From Spisula solida (Eukaryota; Mollusca; Bivalvia; Venerida; Mactridae): a DNA stretch of 64,000 nt. The translations under genes and the position numbers were made by a program. The stretch is taken from contig OX365951.1 of assembly GCA_947247005.1 (NCBI GenBank), positions 193,501-257,500 of the forward strand, given 5' to 3'. A model generated the notes under the pieces. That model was not told the origin of the DNA and searched no databases. It worked only from the letters and a program-made list of their open reading frames with translations. Below, one piece after another: positions 50,212 through 61,930 of this stretch. Within the stretch, counting starts at the first letter, position 1, and every line of letters starts with the position of its first letter.

Positions 50212-51110
50212 CGAGGGGCATTCAATCTATTCGTAGACCATCGTTCTTATTTGAATATAATTGAGTTTAAATACTCATTTAATTGTTTCTTATATCATAA
50301 CAAGTATTAACTTATTGCCTACAGCCAATACAAATTTATCTTCAATCATGCAAACCAGTAGCATGCCATCAGTCATTTTATTACCATAGTAACGCGCTAC
50401 CACCCCGACCGACGTAACATACCTTTCAGTAGCTCAACTAGCTATACATTTAGTTTTAATAAATTTGCATTCCCATATTTGTGTCAGATTAATGCAAAAT
50501 ACTATCACGAAATTATCGAAATTATGAAGTTAGTTAAACGTCTGAGTTTGAATTAAATACAGTTTTATCTAAGCGAGTCACGTTTTAAATAATGCCAAAC
50601 TGTTAATGACTCTACGCAAGGAAATTCACGCGACTATTAAATTGTGCACGGGTTTGGACAAACACAGCAGACACCCAGAAGCTACTACAGAGAGCGAAAG
50701 GAGAACATGCAGTGGTCCAGTGTTTAAGTGGCAAAAGCAATTTTCTGTAGAGCAGCTTGGTATTGAGACGTTACAGAGGTGGACAGATAGGCAAAAGTCA
50801 TTATGTCTAGCCATAATCCTTAACTTAGACTATATAAGAAATTGTGGTAGATATATCAAATAATCTACTAATTGAATGTTTATGTTTAATTCAATATTAA
50901 TAACATAATTGCATTTCGGACTTACCCTTTTAACCGTAAACAGTTAAAACAGTAAAAAGTCAATCACGTCGCTGGCGTCAGAATATAAATAGCAGTGTGT
51001 GATTTATTTTAGCCGTATTTTCTTGCCATACTTTTTGCACTCGTGTCCGAACAGCTGTAGTTTAACGTAAAATGATTAACACAGTCTACGAATTTACTGA
51101 ATGACCCTTG
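50212..51110 (+). mobile_element. Degenerate mariner element with TIRs and TA target
   Basis: Left end 50212: cgaggggcattcaatctatt + cgtagacc. The right end finishing at 51110 is its inverse with a few mismatches (gtctacgaatttactgaatg + accctt + g). TA flanks both sides (50210-50211 and 51111-51112). The element is 899 bp, shorter than a full mariner (about 1.3 kb), and carries transposase N-terminal remnants. It sits between units 1 and 2. Confidence 0.88.
50606..50863 (+). pseudogene. Mariner transposase N-terminal remnant
   Basis: An 85-codon frame inside the mariner. Residues 3-48 resemble the N-terminal helix-turn-helix of mariner transposases: a start like RKEIHATIKLCTGLDKH, then 'CSGPVFKWQKQF' near residues 35-46, matching the family's C-[S]-x-[T/P]-V-F-[E/K]-W-[H]-K-x-F region (family knowledge). 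This domain binds the terminal inverted repeats. After about residue 48 the similarity ends, and the DDD catalytic domain is not visible, so the gene is internally deleted and inactive. The ATG chosen is only the first in this frame; the true ancestral start is uncertain. Confidence 0.65.
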
Positions 51111-51348
51111 TAGACACATACAAAGTTCATTTTATATTCGTACTTCCGGTAAGTGTTAGTTTCTTTTTGTGCACTCCTGATTGCTTAAGTGCTGCTTCCT
51201 CTGTTGAATGTGTTATTAACGTTATACAAAGCTGTATGTATGTAGATGTGCATTTATAATGAAGTTATAGTTAGAATACACCCGCCTGATAATTGGATCT
51301 ATTCACCATTCTGATTTTAAATTTTGATACAAGTGTCATATAGCCAAC

Positions 51349-51517
51349 ATTGTACAGTCTTGATTACGTGGAAAGGTTTGTCCGATAATGAACTTATCCT
51401 GACTGACTATCTGTCTAATTATATCAATCTGTCTTATTTAATTTGTCTATCCACTCCATACTCCCTGTGGTCATATTGATATATCTCACTTATACAAGCG
51501 AAACGCCATTTTATTAT
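51349..51517 (+). repeat. Dispersed repeat I1, plus copy
   Basis: Nearly the reverse complement of 63046-63216: 'ggaaaggtttgtccgataat' here matches 'attatcggacaaacctttcc' there, and 'tctcacttatacaagcgaaa' corresponds to 'tttgccttgtataagtgaga'. The two inverted copies bracket unit 2 of the duplication. Confidence 0.8.
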
Positions 51518-53523
51518 AACCATACATCTATCTGATAATTAAATATGTCGATTGTCTAGTCCACAGTATGTAGGTTGTCTTCATGATGTTTTATATGTCA
51601 AATCAGGGTTGACAAAGGTCATCATGATACCAAGATATTTAATACTAAATCAGTTCATGTCTTCAACTCTGAATAGTCCATCGTTTATTATAGTATCCAG
51701 CGCCGCCTGTCATTCAAACCGAATAGTACGTTGCATATGATTGTTGTACGTACAGAAATCGCATTATATATATTTTCGATTCAAAATCCCATACAGTTTG
51801 ATTATACTTGTAGCTGCTCATATATTTGAGCCAGTCTCCAAGAAAACCTGCTATTTTGACATTATGTAATTATTTATTATGTAACAAGGTTTTTAAAAAG
51901 CTCTAAAATAAGAAAAAATAAATATCTATTGATTCTGTCTTTAAGTAATTTACCGATATAGAACTATATCTTAGCTTTAAAATTCTCCATGAATTATATC
52001 GAAATCACATACATCGTTGCTATGGTGACCAATGCTGGAAACGCACTTTGATTGAGAAAAACGAGGAGTTGTTTAAAACAGTAGTAGCCTTTCTCTGAAT
52101 GCAAGTACTTTTGAGTTTGACATGTATTTTGAGAATTAAATCATTATTCTAAACCATGCTACTATTTATTTTGAACAATTTATATCAAGAATCGATCGGA
52201 TGGTGTAATTATGAAATTCTTTTTACAGTATCGTCGAATAACGTTTCAATGACGTTTGCGACGTCACATAAAAGCACAAACTATGCTCATGAGACAGTTT
52301 ATGATAAAGGAACGAATCGTATTGAAACGGGTGTAATATGAAGATATCGGGAGAACATCGATCAGGAATTCCTCAGTTAAACCTAGGCTTGATAAACAAA
52401 TTATATATTTTCGATTTAAAATCCCATATAATCATATTTGTACATTTTTTTGTACCTGCTCATTCATTCACGTTTAGGTTCTATACTTTATTAATTTTTT
52501 ATGTTGTTTCATTATCCCACCCATTATCTTATTATTTTGGTTTTGAATGCACCCGATTTAAACATTGTCCTAATCCACATCCTTATTCATTATTTAGAGA
52601 ACATAATATTGAATTTATGTTAAATTTTCGACGGTATGGTAATTTTACTGAGGACATCCCGTGACTCTGGACATATTTACGACGAATCTTTTAAAGCATT
52701 AATTTGACTATGATGACGACATTTCCACTATCGCATCACCCATCGAAAGTAATTAGGGACAAAAATATTTATACTTGAAGAAATGGAGTAACTGTAATGT
52801 TCTATTATAATGATGTGAATTATGATTAAAATTAACGCATGGTAAATGTGGTGTCAAAGTTAACAACAGTTATCAGAATGATAAGGAGATCTCACCAGTT
52901 ATACTACATGCACGTAACATTATAGGAAAGCCACACTCCAGACAACTAAGGCAAACAATCACACTTTAACGTACCACACTAAAATAATATAATGTACGAT
53001 TCCATTTATCGAATGTTATACACATACTGATGATGTATAGCCAGGTTTAACACAATAGTATATATAATAGAATGTTAGATTGACATTTACTTCGGCTAAT
53101 AAGTTCATAAGAATACATGGAAACAAAACACAAATCCAATAACCAAAGACTGAGAGATGCAACTGTTTTAGAACACCGCCGATTATCTGATAAATGCATC
53201 ATTATTTCTATGTACAGTGTTCGACAATTTCGAAACTGTATTTAGTAGCGTCTTACAATAGGCGTTTGTAACGCATACATGCATTTAAGTACGGAGACAC
53301 ATCGTGTAAACTGGAGCTGTTTCAGGCATCAATTAACAAACTCGTTTCGGATAATTGCTCAATCCCTGCAAATTCGATACACGTTTAAATCAAGAAAGAG
53401 TGTTTAACGCGATTTCAGAAATAGAGACTAATTGCGAGATAAGTAAAGCCTCGCTATGCCAAACATTTTTAAATAACAAAATAACATTATCTTTGCAAAT
53501 TTGATATCCATTAGATGCATGTA
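51518..53523. other. Unassigned stretch with a short direct repeat
   Basis: 'tatattttcgattcaaaatc' near 51767 and 'tatattttcgatttaaaatc' near 52406, each followed by 'cccata' and a similar stretch up to 'ctgctcat', form a direct repeat of about 70 bp. Open frames at 52156-52341 and 52338-52664 are adjacent but contain no recognisable domain. Confidence 0.5.
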
Positions 53524-53782
53524 CAGTGTAGCAATACCACGTGACTTTTGGCTACAGTTACAAGAAGAAATTTGTAAACATTGGAAAATAAAATAGCCAT
53601 AAGTATTTTATTTCTTTATCGATTTCTAATAAATATACGCCACGCTAAGGGGGACTTATTTGCTTCCCATGAAATATAAGATCTTTTTCAGCAGCTTAAC
53701 CGATTTTTCCGAAGACGAAGAAATAAAATACTTATGGCTACTTGGAACTGTAGTAAAAAAACCACGTGGTATTGCTACACTG
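53524..53782. mobile_element. Foldback MITE, family F1, copy 2 with target duplication
   Basis: Ends 'cagtgtagcaataccacgtg' and 'cacgtggtattgctacactg' are exact inverses over 20 bases. Flanking atgta on both sides (53519-53523 and 53783-53787) is a likely 5 bp target duplication. Inside, 'agccataagtattttatttc' + tt is perfectly repeated in inverse near the right end, so nearly the whole 259 bp can fold. No coding. Confidence 0.85.
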
Positions 53783-55326
53783 ATGTATAGCGAACCAACT
53801 TTTAACATTTCTTATATATAATTTGTACTGAGCGTCAAAAGTTTCTCAACACTAACTATTTTGTCTACTAATTGGACTCTCAAACTATTTTGTGTTGGTG
53901 CAATGTGCAATGTGTAGAGTAATCTTCAATCTATATAAATCAATAACAATAGTAAAATGTAAGAAATGTATTAATCCATAATTTATTAACGCCGTATTTG
54001 ACACAAACCAACAGTTTAAAAATACACATTATACTTAACAAATGTTTGTGCACGTTTTGTACCATATACCTTTTCTATGTATTAATGTTTTTACACAAAA
54101 CGTTGTGTATATGGTATTGGCAACTCCAAATTAACACACTCTGCAAATAAAGACGGCTGATCATTATGTTGGCCGTTAACGTAGATTGACAGCATTACTC
54201 GTGTCAGAATATCCTACCATTACAACTGTTTTATTGCGCATGGGAGGTAATAGCTGTCGTTCGTTGACCATGATTGTATTAAGGTTCCTTTTTAATAAAG
54301 TAGCTGAATTATATTGCCTGCTCTAGATTATACTGCGGATGATACAGACGTAAATAAACTTAATTTTGCCTTGTGCTAGGACACTGCTATGTAATTCATT
54401 ACGAAAATTTGTTTTGCAGACGTATTTTCACAACTGCATTTATTCGAAACTCAACAATACCAAGGTTAAAATTAAAATACAATAAAAGTGTGTGGTTAAA
54501 TTACACCTACTCTTGATTCGAAATATCCATTTGTATAAGTCAAATGGGTAAAACCCAATTTGCAAGATGAATGGAGTTTAACAGCTAGTAGAAGACATGT
54601 CGCCAATGTAATCTTTAATTCATTGAAGCTAGGAACGGAGACTCAAAACAAACACGTTATTTATTAACATCGAAACAACGCGACATAAAAAATAATCATT
54701 TTGAGAATAATAGATTTTGATTTAGATAATACTCAATGTTGATTTTATGTATTTTAGATTTGCTGGAGGCATAGTTTGATGTTCCTTCTGAAGCTGGGGG
54801 AATTAAAATGAGATTAAATAAATGGAATTGAAAACAAATGTAAATACAGTACACACGGCATAAGAACGTGGTCTACTTGGTATGAATAATAATTCTTCAG
54901 GAATTCGTGTACATCAATCCTGCTAATACATCGCTCAGTCTACTAAACATAGAACGTGTGAATAGTATTGTTTCAGGATCGCTTATTGAATAACCAAAAT
55001 CAGTTCTTTAATGAAAGCGATTTTTACTAACTTATCTCTTTCTATTTAACAATTCAACCACAGACAGCTGTGCGTTCATGAGTATTATTACACAGAATAT
55101 AGGTTATGTTCCAATGTATTTGTTCAACAAAACACTACGGCTTTTCTTATTTCCTATATAGATTAAATCTATTGTCACTTATACTGTATATCGTCTTTGT
55201 CATATTTTGTACACATACAAATTACATTAAATCTGCCGTATCAAAGATTACCGTGATAGCAAAAATGAAGTTTTGTTGTTGTAGTTTGTATACGTCGCTG
55301 AAATACAAAATTTCTCATTGATTCTC

Positions 55327-55539
55327 TCAACGTATCATCTGATAAAACATCCATAATGCTGCAGGGCTTATAGCCAGGGAATGAAATAGAAAACTCGCAA
55401 CAATGAAAATATTCTGACTTTTTGCTATTGATGCGTCGAAAACTATCGCAGCGCTTGATCGATGATGCGACAGTATTTGCCCGGTAATTCTAATACAATC
55501 GCTGAATCGTTGAGTGGAATTAATCGGTGTTACCCACAC
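55327..55539 (-). CDS. Doubtful open frame conserved in both duplication units
   Basis: A 70-codon minus-strand frame contains SSAAIVFDASIAKSQNIFIV. The unit 1 counterpart (about 43915-44090) keeps the same frame over this core. Where unit 2 is shorter, the indel is exactly 45 bases, which preserves the frame. Unit 1 has stop codons both upstream (TAA for CAA) and near the end (TGA for TGG). No domain, signal peptide or family is recognised. It may be a remnant of a small gene, or coincidence in closely related copies. Confidence 0.2.
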   Translation of the reverse strand: MWVTPINSTQRFSDCIRITGQILSHHRSSAAIVFDASIAKSQNIFIVASFLFHSLAISPAALWMFYQMIR

Positions 55540-55849
55540 TACGTTTACGCATGGTTTAGATCAATTACTCTTTTAATACTGTACAAAGTCATGTAATATC
55601 GGTTTCAATGCAAATGAATGGTTACATCTTAAACCACGACATAAAACATTTCTCATGTCAATTATTTAATACTAATTTCTATGAATGAATTATGTATTTA
55701 ACATGTCAACATTGTAATTTTGTCTACCTATTACATGTGAAATAGATAATGACACACGTTACTGCAACTGGAATCAACAATGTTTGTTACATGTTTATGT
55801 ATATGATATTTCTAATGGACATGCCTTAAGTCGTGTTTTTATATTAGTG

Positions 55850-56035
55850 TGTTTGTGTTGGGCATTGTCTTTGCCATTTTGAGTTACGCTGGACATTGCG
55901 ATTAAGTTTAAATTCTCGTTCACTTATATGTTGGGCATTGTGCCGTGTAATTGTGGTATGTGATGGTTTCACGTTTTCTGTTCACAGCTTGTTAAGTTGA
56001 GTGCTGCATTCCCCATCCGATTTCCTATTATATTT
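55850..56035 (-). repeat. R1 repeat, reverse orientation, inserted in unit 2
   Basis: 'gttgggcattgtgccgtgta' and 'ttaagttgagtgctgcattc' + cccatcc are inverse R1 head sequences. Unit 1 lacks this block (compare 44230-44300), so it is part of a unit-2-specific insertion of about 55640-56170. Confidence 0.65.
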
Positions 56036-56315
56036 TTTAAAATGTTTATACAACTGTAATCGCTGGATATAAGTTGTCATGGAAAAAAAAGAAGTTGTCG
56101 ATTTAGCATCAAACAATTTTGCATGATCTTATTATATGTGGCATATTTCTGTAATGTAAATCAATGGTGTAAATCTATAGTAACTATTCTTACAATTCAA
56201 CAGTAGATACATAAGGCACTAGCCCACTGTTTGAAAAGCAGTGTATCGGATCTCTCGAGGATGGTCCAGGTTTGTCGAAATTTTGAGACCGAGTGAATTG
56301 TATACCATTACAGGG

Positions 56316-56888
56316 CACAGGTAACTGTATCATTGATAATTTATCAAATTTATGTTAGATCTATCTTAGAAAGGTGCATGCGTACTAAAGTGGTAATTTT
56401 TATAGTATCAAACACAATAATTGGCTATCGATATCTTCATAAAGTAACTACATTCATAGACAACATTGTTAGAACCACCTCCATGCAAAATCACATCGAA
56501 ATTGATCAACTACATGTAGTTAAAAAGTTATACAATGAAATGTGTGCCACGGTGTCCAGTCAGTCACTGAGGTTCATTCAATAGAAAAGTCAATGCTATT
56601 CTAAACAAGAAAACAGAACGTGAGTTCATGCCCTATGGGATTATTTTCTTATTTATGGACGGATATTTTTAAATATTGATATCAAATTAAAGACGAAACT
56701 CTCTAGTGTTTTGATTATGTAAAATTATTTAGAATAACACCAGTATTAATGCAATGTTTATTAAAACAAAACTGCACTTCAGTAAGTGTGTGGTCAATTT
56801 CCCGTGTTAAGAACCTTTCTATGATATTATAAATTTTATAAAAAAATAAAATTGTGTTTACTCTTTATTAATATTACAGTTACCTGTG
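56316..56888. mobile_element. DNA transposon with 14 bp TIRs and 8 bp target duplication (hAT-like)
   Basis: Perfect inverted ends cacaggtaactgta (56316-56329) and tacagttacctgtg (56875-56888), flanked by identical ttacaggg on both sides (56308-56315 and 56889-56896). Unit 1 has the undisturbed site 'cattgaagggtacacc' near 44355-44370. An 8 bp duplication is characteristic of hAT elements and a few other superfamilies (family knowledge). The 573 bp interior has an 83-codon plus-strand frame at 56333-56584 without recognisable transposase motifs, so it is presumably non-autonomous. Confidence 0.92.
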
Positions 56889-58063
56889 TTACAGGGTACA
56901 CACTTTTTAAGGACGCAATAATACTTCGAGTTAAAATTAGTCATATTAGCGAGCTTATTGAACAAATAACACGTAACATGTGTTACTGCATCCAAGCAAT
57001 GGGAAATATATATTTAACCGCTTAAATACAAAACACGGTGAATTGTTGCAATAAACTTCATTGTTTTCATTGTTTTGTTCTATTCATTTAATATCCCTCT
57101 GGATTTCTGGGAAACGTCACCTGGCATCATTATAATGAATTGCCAATTCAGTCATATTTTTCAAATTACGATCATGCATTTTACGAATAATGAATAATCA
57201 ATGGGTTTATATGAATTATGCTAGATATTACGCTATTTTTCTCAAAAAAGGATCTTGCTTAAAAACCAGCCTGTTTTGATGCACTGTCTAAAACATATAC
57301 GTATATCTTGAATAATTGCAAATTAGTACAGTACTATCGATTCGCAAAACTGTATTATGATATGGCCCATGAAGAATATTTGTAAAATCTAGTAGTTGTC
57401 ACATTTCCGTCAAATACATCTTATCATTTTCAAGTCATCAACTTATCGTTCGTCATCTCGGCCAGGGCAACTTTCATGCAGAGCTAGCAATACCTTTCGT
57501 TCTCAGCTGCATTCATAATCAGATTTGTTTCTGAAATATCCATTTTTGGGGATATAGATGTTTCGTTTTGCGTTTGACTCTTGTGTGGATGGCTAGGCAC
57601 TGTCGTCGTTTCAGTGTGGCTTTGGATTGTCTGTGCGCTACAGTTCATATTGGTATTATTGGAATAATGGTATTAAAAAGTCCTGTTCTTAAATTTGTAT
57701 AACATCATTTAAGCCCGTGTGCGATAGTTAAATTGTCGAATATTAGGACAACAGATGTAAACAACCGGTTGGCATTTGTCAGACTAGTTTAACTAAAAGT
57801 GATACAAATAGACGGATTGATTGCAACACAGTATTATATTACATTAGTGTTTAATTATTTATACGAGTTGTTTTATCACTTATTCAATGAAGTACTTCTC
57901 AATTAACTCACGAACAGCTGTCGAATGGAACCATATTTTTAATTATAGATTTAATGTCACGTAAAGTAATCTTATAACGATACTAGGCTGATAGAAATGT
58001 AAATACAATACAACATTTGAAAATAGATAATCCACCATACAGGTACTATTCAATTTGGTAACA

Positions 58064-58335
58064 AACGACAACAGATAACGACAACAGATAACGACATCAG
58101 ATAACGACATCAGATAACGACAACAGATAACGACATCAGATAACGACAACAGATAACGACAACAGATAACGACAACAGATAACGACATCAGATAACGACA
58201 ACAGATAACGACAACAGATAACGACATCAGATAACGACAACAGATAACGACAACAGATAACGACATCAGATAACGACAACAGATAACGACAACAGATAAC
58301 GACAACACAGATAACGACAACAGATAACGACATCG
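58064..58335. repeat. 13 bp minisatellite, about 20 units, with 39 bp pattern
   Basis: The unit is cgacaacagataa with a variant cgacatcagataa. The variants alternate mostly as two caa units then one cat unit, giving a 39 bp super-period. One unit near 58305 is longer by two bases (acaacacag). Unit 1 carries only a single seed-like stretch at the matching place (ggtaacagacgacaaaagga near 47169), so the array grew after the large duplication. Minus-strand open frames here are a by-product of the period. Confidence 0.95.
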
Positions 58336-59029
58336 AAACTTGGAAAATAATACTGATATAGAATGTTTTACATGTACATTATTTATCAACAGAAATTAAT
58401 ATATATAGTATCTAGTCGTTGAGTGGTCAATAACTAACTTTTATGTAAAAATAAACTGAAATGGTATAATGGTTGTGTAGTATTAGTAAATATACGCATT
58501 AATTGATAACTACCGTCATTTTGCAAGTGAAACGAGTGCAATTCCTAATTTAGATTAAAAACTTCGCCCCCAGTACATAATGTTCTTAGTTGATAAAGGT
58601 ATAACCACATAATCACACATTATGCAATATAACACCATATTACACAAACCTCTAGAGAAATATACCACATACTGTTATTATTATTCAATCCATTTCCATT
58701 ATAAAACTGTTACTATAACTCACAGGTTAAGCTATATATAACACAAAGTTATCACATGAAAAAGAACCGACACTAAACACTAAAAGGTTTCACCAAATTC
58801 AAACCTTTCTGGTACTATAATCATCCATCGTTGGCTTATAAGTTTAGCAAATAAACTGTATATTAGATTATTTTGTGTCTTGACAGTAAGCATTTCCCAA
58901 TGGAAATTTGTTAGAAACAGAGATAATCTAAAATTAAAGTCTTATTATAGCGTCTAGAATAAGACCGGTTGTCATCTGATAATGGCATCAACGGCGGTTA
59001 TATACCAAGACTTAGTTTAAACTAAGTGT

Positions 59030-59180
59030 TTTAGCCGTGTTAGACTTGGGCATTCAGAGCTGAGAGCTGGAACTAGTTCATTTAGCTCTTTGACAACTGG
59101 GACTTGGTGGATCATTTTCTCGTTTGATTGTGTGTTGAACATTGTGCCGTGTGTGTTTATATGTTTTCTGGTCATACTCT
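59030..59180 (-). repeat. R1 repeat, reverse-orientation fragment
   Basis: 'actgggacttggtggatcat' and 'gttgaacattgtgccgtgtg' match the reverse R1 copy at 17030-17110. The block lies between stretches that align with unit 1 near 47835 and 47870, so it is a unit-2 insertion. Confidence 0.6.
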
Positions 59181-59399
59181 GTAATTGAGACTGTATCTGA
59201 AGCTATTCTTATTCCAAGGTAGCACACTCAAGACAAACGGCGTACTATTTTATATAAACGTATCATGCTCATACGTGTACCACTTAATTTGTCTTTGCCT
59301 TAGTGTTAAAGTGTTCTATCTGTCAAGTTCAGATTCATCATTGTCAAGATGTTTAATTGGATTTAATGCACTTGTAACTACATATAGTAACAAAAATGA

Positions 59400-59890
59400 G
59401 CTTATTAGCGGCTGATTATGGTCATCACGCGCTTGATTATCACCTATCCGCCCGGGCCGCAATCTCATAATCATAATCGGAATGGTAAACGAGCGCGCGT
59501 TACATTATGCGTGTAAACATAACGTCATGTTGGAGCCAAAGTGACGTTACCGTTGCCTACATGTGAGCTTTCTTTGACATTTTTGTTAACTGTAAGTGAA
59601 TCGTTAACAGGTTGCAACCTTAATGTACTAAATCTACTTTGGTAGTATTTACTTGATTTGGTCTCAACTACACGTATAGATCTGCTTTATTTCTTTGTAT
59701 GAATCTGTATAAAGATTTTGTGCATGAAAGGTATCTGATCGAGCTATTGTATCGAAAAGAAGTGTCAGTTGTTGTTACCTTCATTTAATTATGAAATTGA
59801 AAAATTATATTAAAGACTTAAAAACACTCCAGAGCCTGGCCGGGAGTTGATATTATTAACGCCTCCCTGCCTGACTGTGTCCTGTATTAA
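59400..59890. mobile_element. Unidentified insertion in unit 2
   Basis: Unit 1 (about 47985-48110) lacks this block, which is GC-richer at the start (gattatcacctatccgcccg + ggccgc) and contains 'gcgcgcgttacattatgcgt'. No terminal repeats or coding motif were seen; its class is unknown. Confidence 0.45.
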
Positions 59891-60974
59891 CCTCTAATTA
59901 ATAGAGCAGTTTTTTTTCAGAATGAATGATAGACGATTTTAAAGGAACACTAAGTGAAAACAACAATGTCTATGTTCCATGTGACAAATGTTACAAGATG
60001 TCATTGATGCCACGTACGGATATTATCACACACATCCCAGTACTTTCCCAAATAAACACAACCAAAACATGATGTAAAAAAGTACACAGAAGACTTAGAG
60101 AATATGGAGAGGGGAAAGCACATTATATGAAGACGTAAAAACCAAGACCGGGTCAAAACTATATACATATATATATATAATTATAATGTTGTAGACCCGG
60201 AATGATATAGTTTATAAATGCCCCAATAAATCATCAATCTAAGATGATAAAAACAATATTTGATTTGTTTAAATATTGCTAATTGATATTTACCCTACTT
60301 ACAACGTTTCCAAGTTCGTATTTTCTTTGAAGAAACAATCAGATAGTTCATTAATATTCATTAACATGAACCATCTAGAAATGTTATATATAACCAGGCA
60401 GTGTACGGACTGAACGGCTGGGCAGGATAAAAAAGTAGTCCGATAATGTCAGTATATAATTACCGCTATTTCAGAAAGGAAATCCGGAACCAAGTGTTCG
60501 CAGCACCGATATGTTCGCCGATTTTTAAAAATGGTACTACAACTGTATTTAAAGCATACGGTAACAATGCTACAAGGGATATGTTGCAGTCGCTTAATGT
60601 TATGCACAATGTTACATTTCACAACTGGTCAACAGTTGTATAGCCCATATTGCGATATTGAATATATTATACATATAAGATAAAATAATCTTACATATTA
60701 TCATACAATATATATGGGACTAGGAATTTGTCGCAGTCAATACATTTTATGCACAAGGTTATATTGGTTCTTTAAAAAAAGGTTTCAACATTTTTTTAGC
60801 CAAATGTTCGATAATGAATATATTTTATATAAACCATGTAATAATCTAACATAATATCATATCATGTGCATGGGATGGTAAATTGTTGGATTAGACAATT
60901 CTAATATGAAAATGGTACAACATAAAAAATAAAAGTCACCTTCTTAATCTTAGGTTCAGTGTGTCGCGGAACAT

Positions 60975-61930
60975 AACAAGAGCTGTCCACGAATAGCCCG
61001 CTCCACTATTCGCAGTGCCATGATAGGATAGTATAATCATCCATATATTCAAAACAAAATGCTTCATATCAGAAGCATTACCCTCTGTTGTGTAGAGGGT
61101 GGGGCTTCTAAGTCGAAAAAGGGAGATAATTTGAACAAAATGTAGGACAGTTACCTACTCAAGTGTAGGTCCTATGGGTCATGAAGGTGAACAAATATAC
61201 AATTCTTAGTCCAAAAGGGGGCATCATTTCACCAAAATGCTAAATGGGTATCTACTCCAGTGTAGGGGTTGGGGTCATGGTGGTGAACAAGTATGCAAAT
61301 TATCAAAACAATACATCAATACAATTTGAAGATATTAGAGGTTAAAAAACCTGTACCGAAACCTTAACATTTATATTTCCAAGTCCAAAAGAGGACATAA
61401 TTTCAACAAAACCCTTGATAGAAGTGCCTACCCCTGTGTATAGGTCGGGATCATGATGGTGAACAATATGCAAAGTATCAAAGCAATATGTCAATGCACT
61501 TTTAAGATATTAGAGGTTAAAAAGCCTGTACCTAAACTTTAACATTTGCATTACTTGCACAAAGTAGAAAAAGGGGACATAATTTCAACAATATGCCTGA
61601 TAGAGTTACCTACTACTGCACATGGGATGGGTTCATGATGGTGAACAAGTATGCAAATTATCAAAACAATATATCAATGCACTTTGAAGATATTAGAGGT
61701 TGAACAATCTATACGAAACTTTAACATTTGCATTTCCAAGTCCAAAAGGCAGCATAATTTCAACACAATGCTTGATAGAAGTACCTACCCCTGCGTAGGT
61801 GTCGGAGTTATGATGGCGAACAAGTATGCAACGTATGAAAGCAATATATCAAAGGACTTTGAAAATATAAGAGGTTAAAAAACCTGTACCTAAACTTTAA
61901 CATAAGCGTTACGCCGACGGTGAAAACATA
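60975..61930. repeat. 175-183 bp tandem repeat element of bivalve type
   Basis: 'gatattagag' or its variant recurs at 61331, 61506, 61689 and 61864 (spacings 175, 183, 175), with a more diverged copy upstream from about 61083. Each unit holds 'aagtccaaaaggggacataa' style text, 'tgcctacccctgtgtaggtc', 'tcatgatggtgaacaagtat' and 'ttaaaaaacctgtacc'. The element begins 'aacaagagctgtccacg' and ends 'cgttacgccgacggtg', features I associate with a repeat common in bivalve genomes (from memory). Unit 1 lacks it. The 75-codon frame inside is not a gene. Confidence 0.85.

Noticed and set aside
52156..52664. Two adjacent plus-strand frames that might form a small gene
   Set aside because: No recognisable motif, AT-driven composition, and no convincing splice or promoter signals.
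57943..58389. A 148-codon minus-strand frame rich in LSVVVICCRYL repeats
   Set aside because: It is produced by the 13/39 bp minisatellite.
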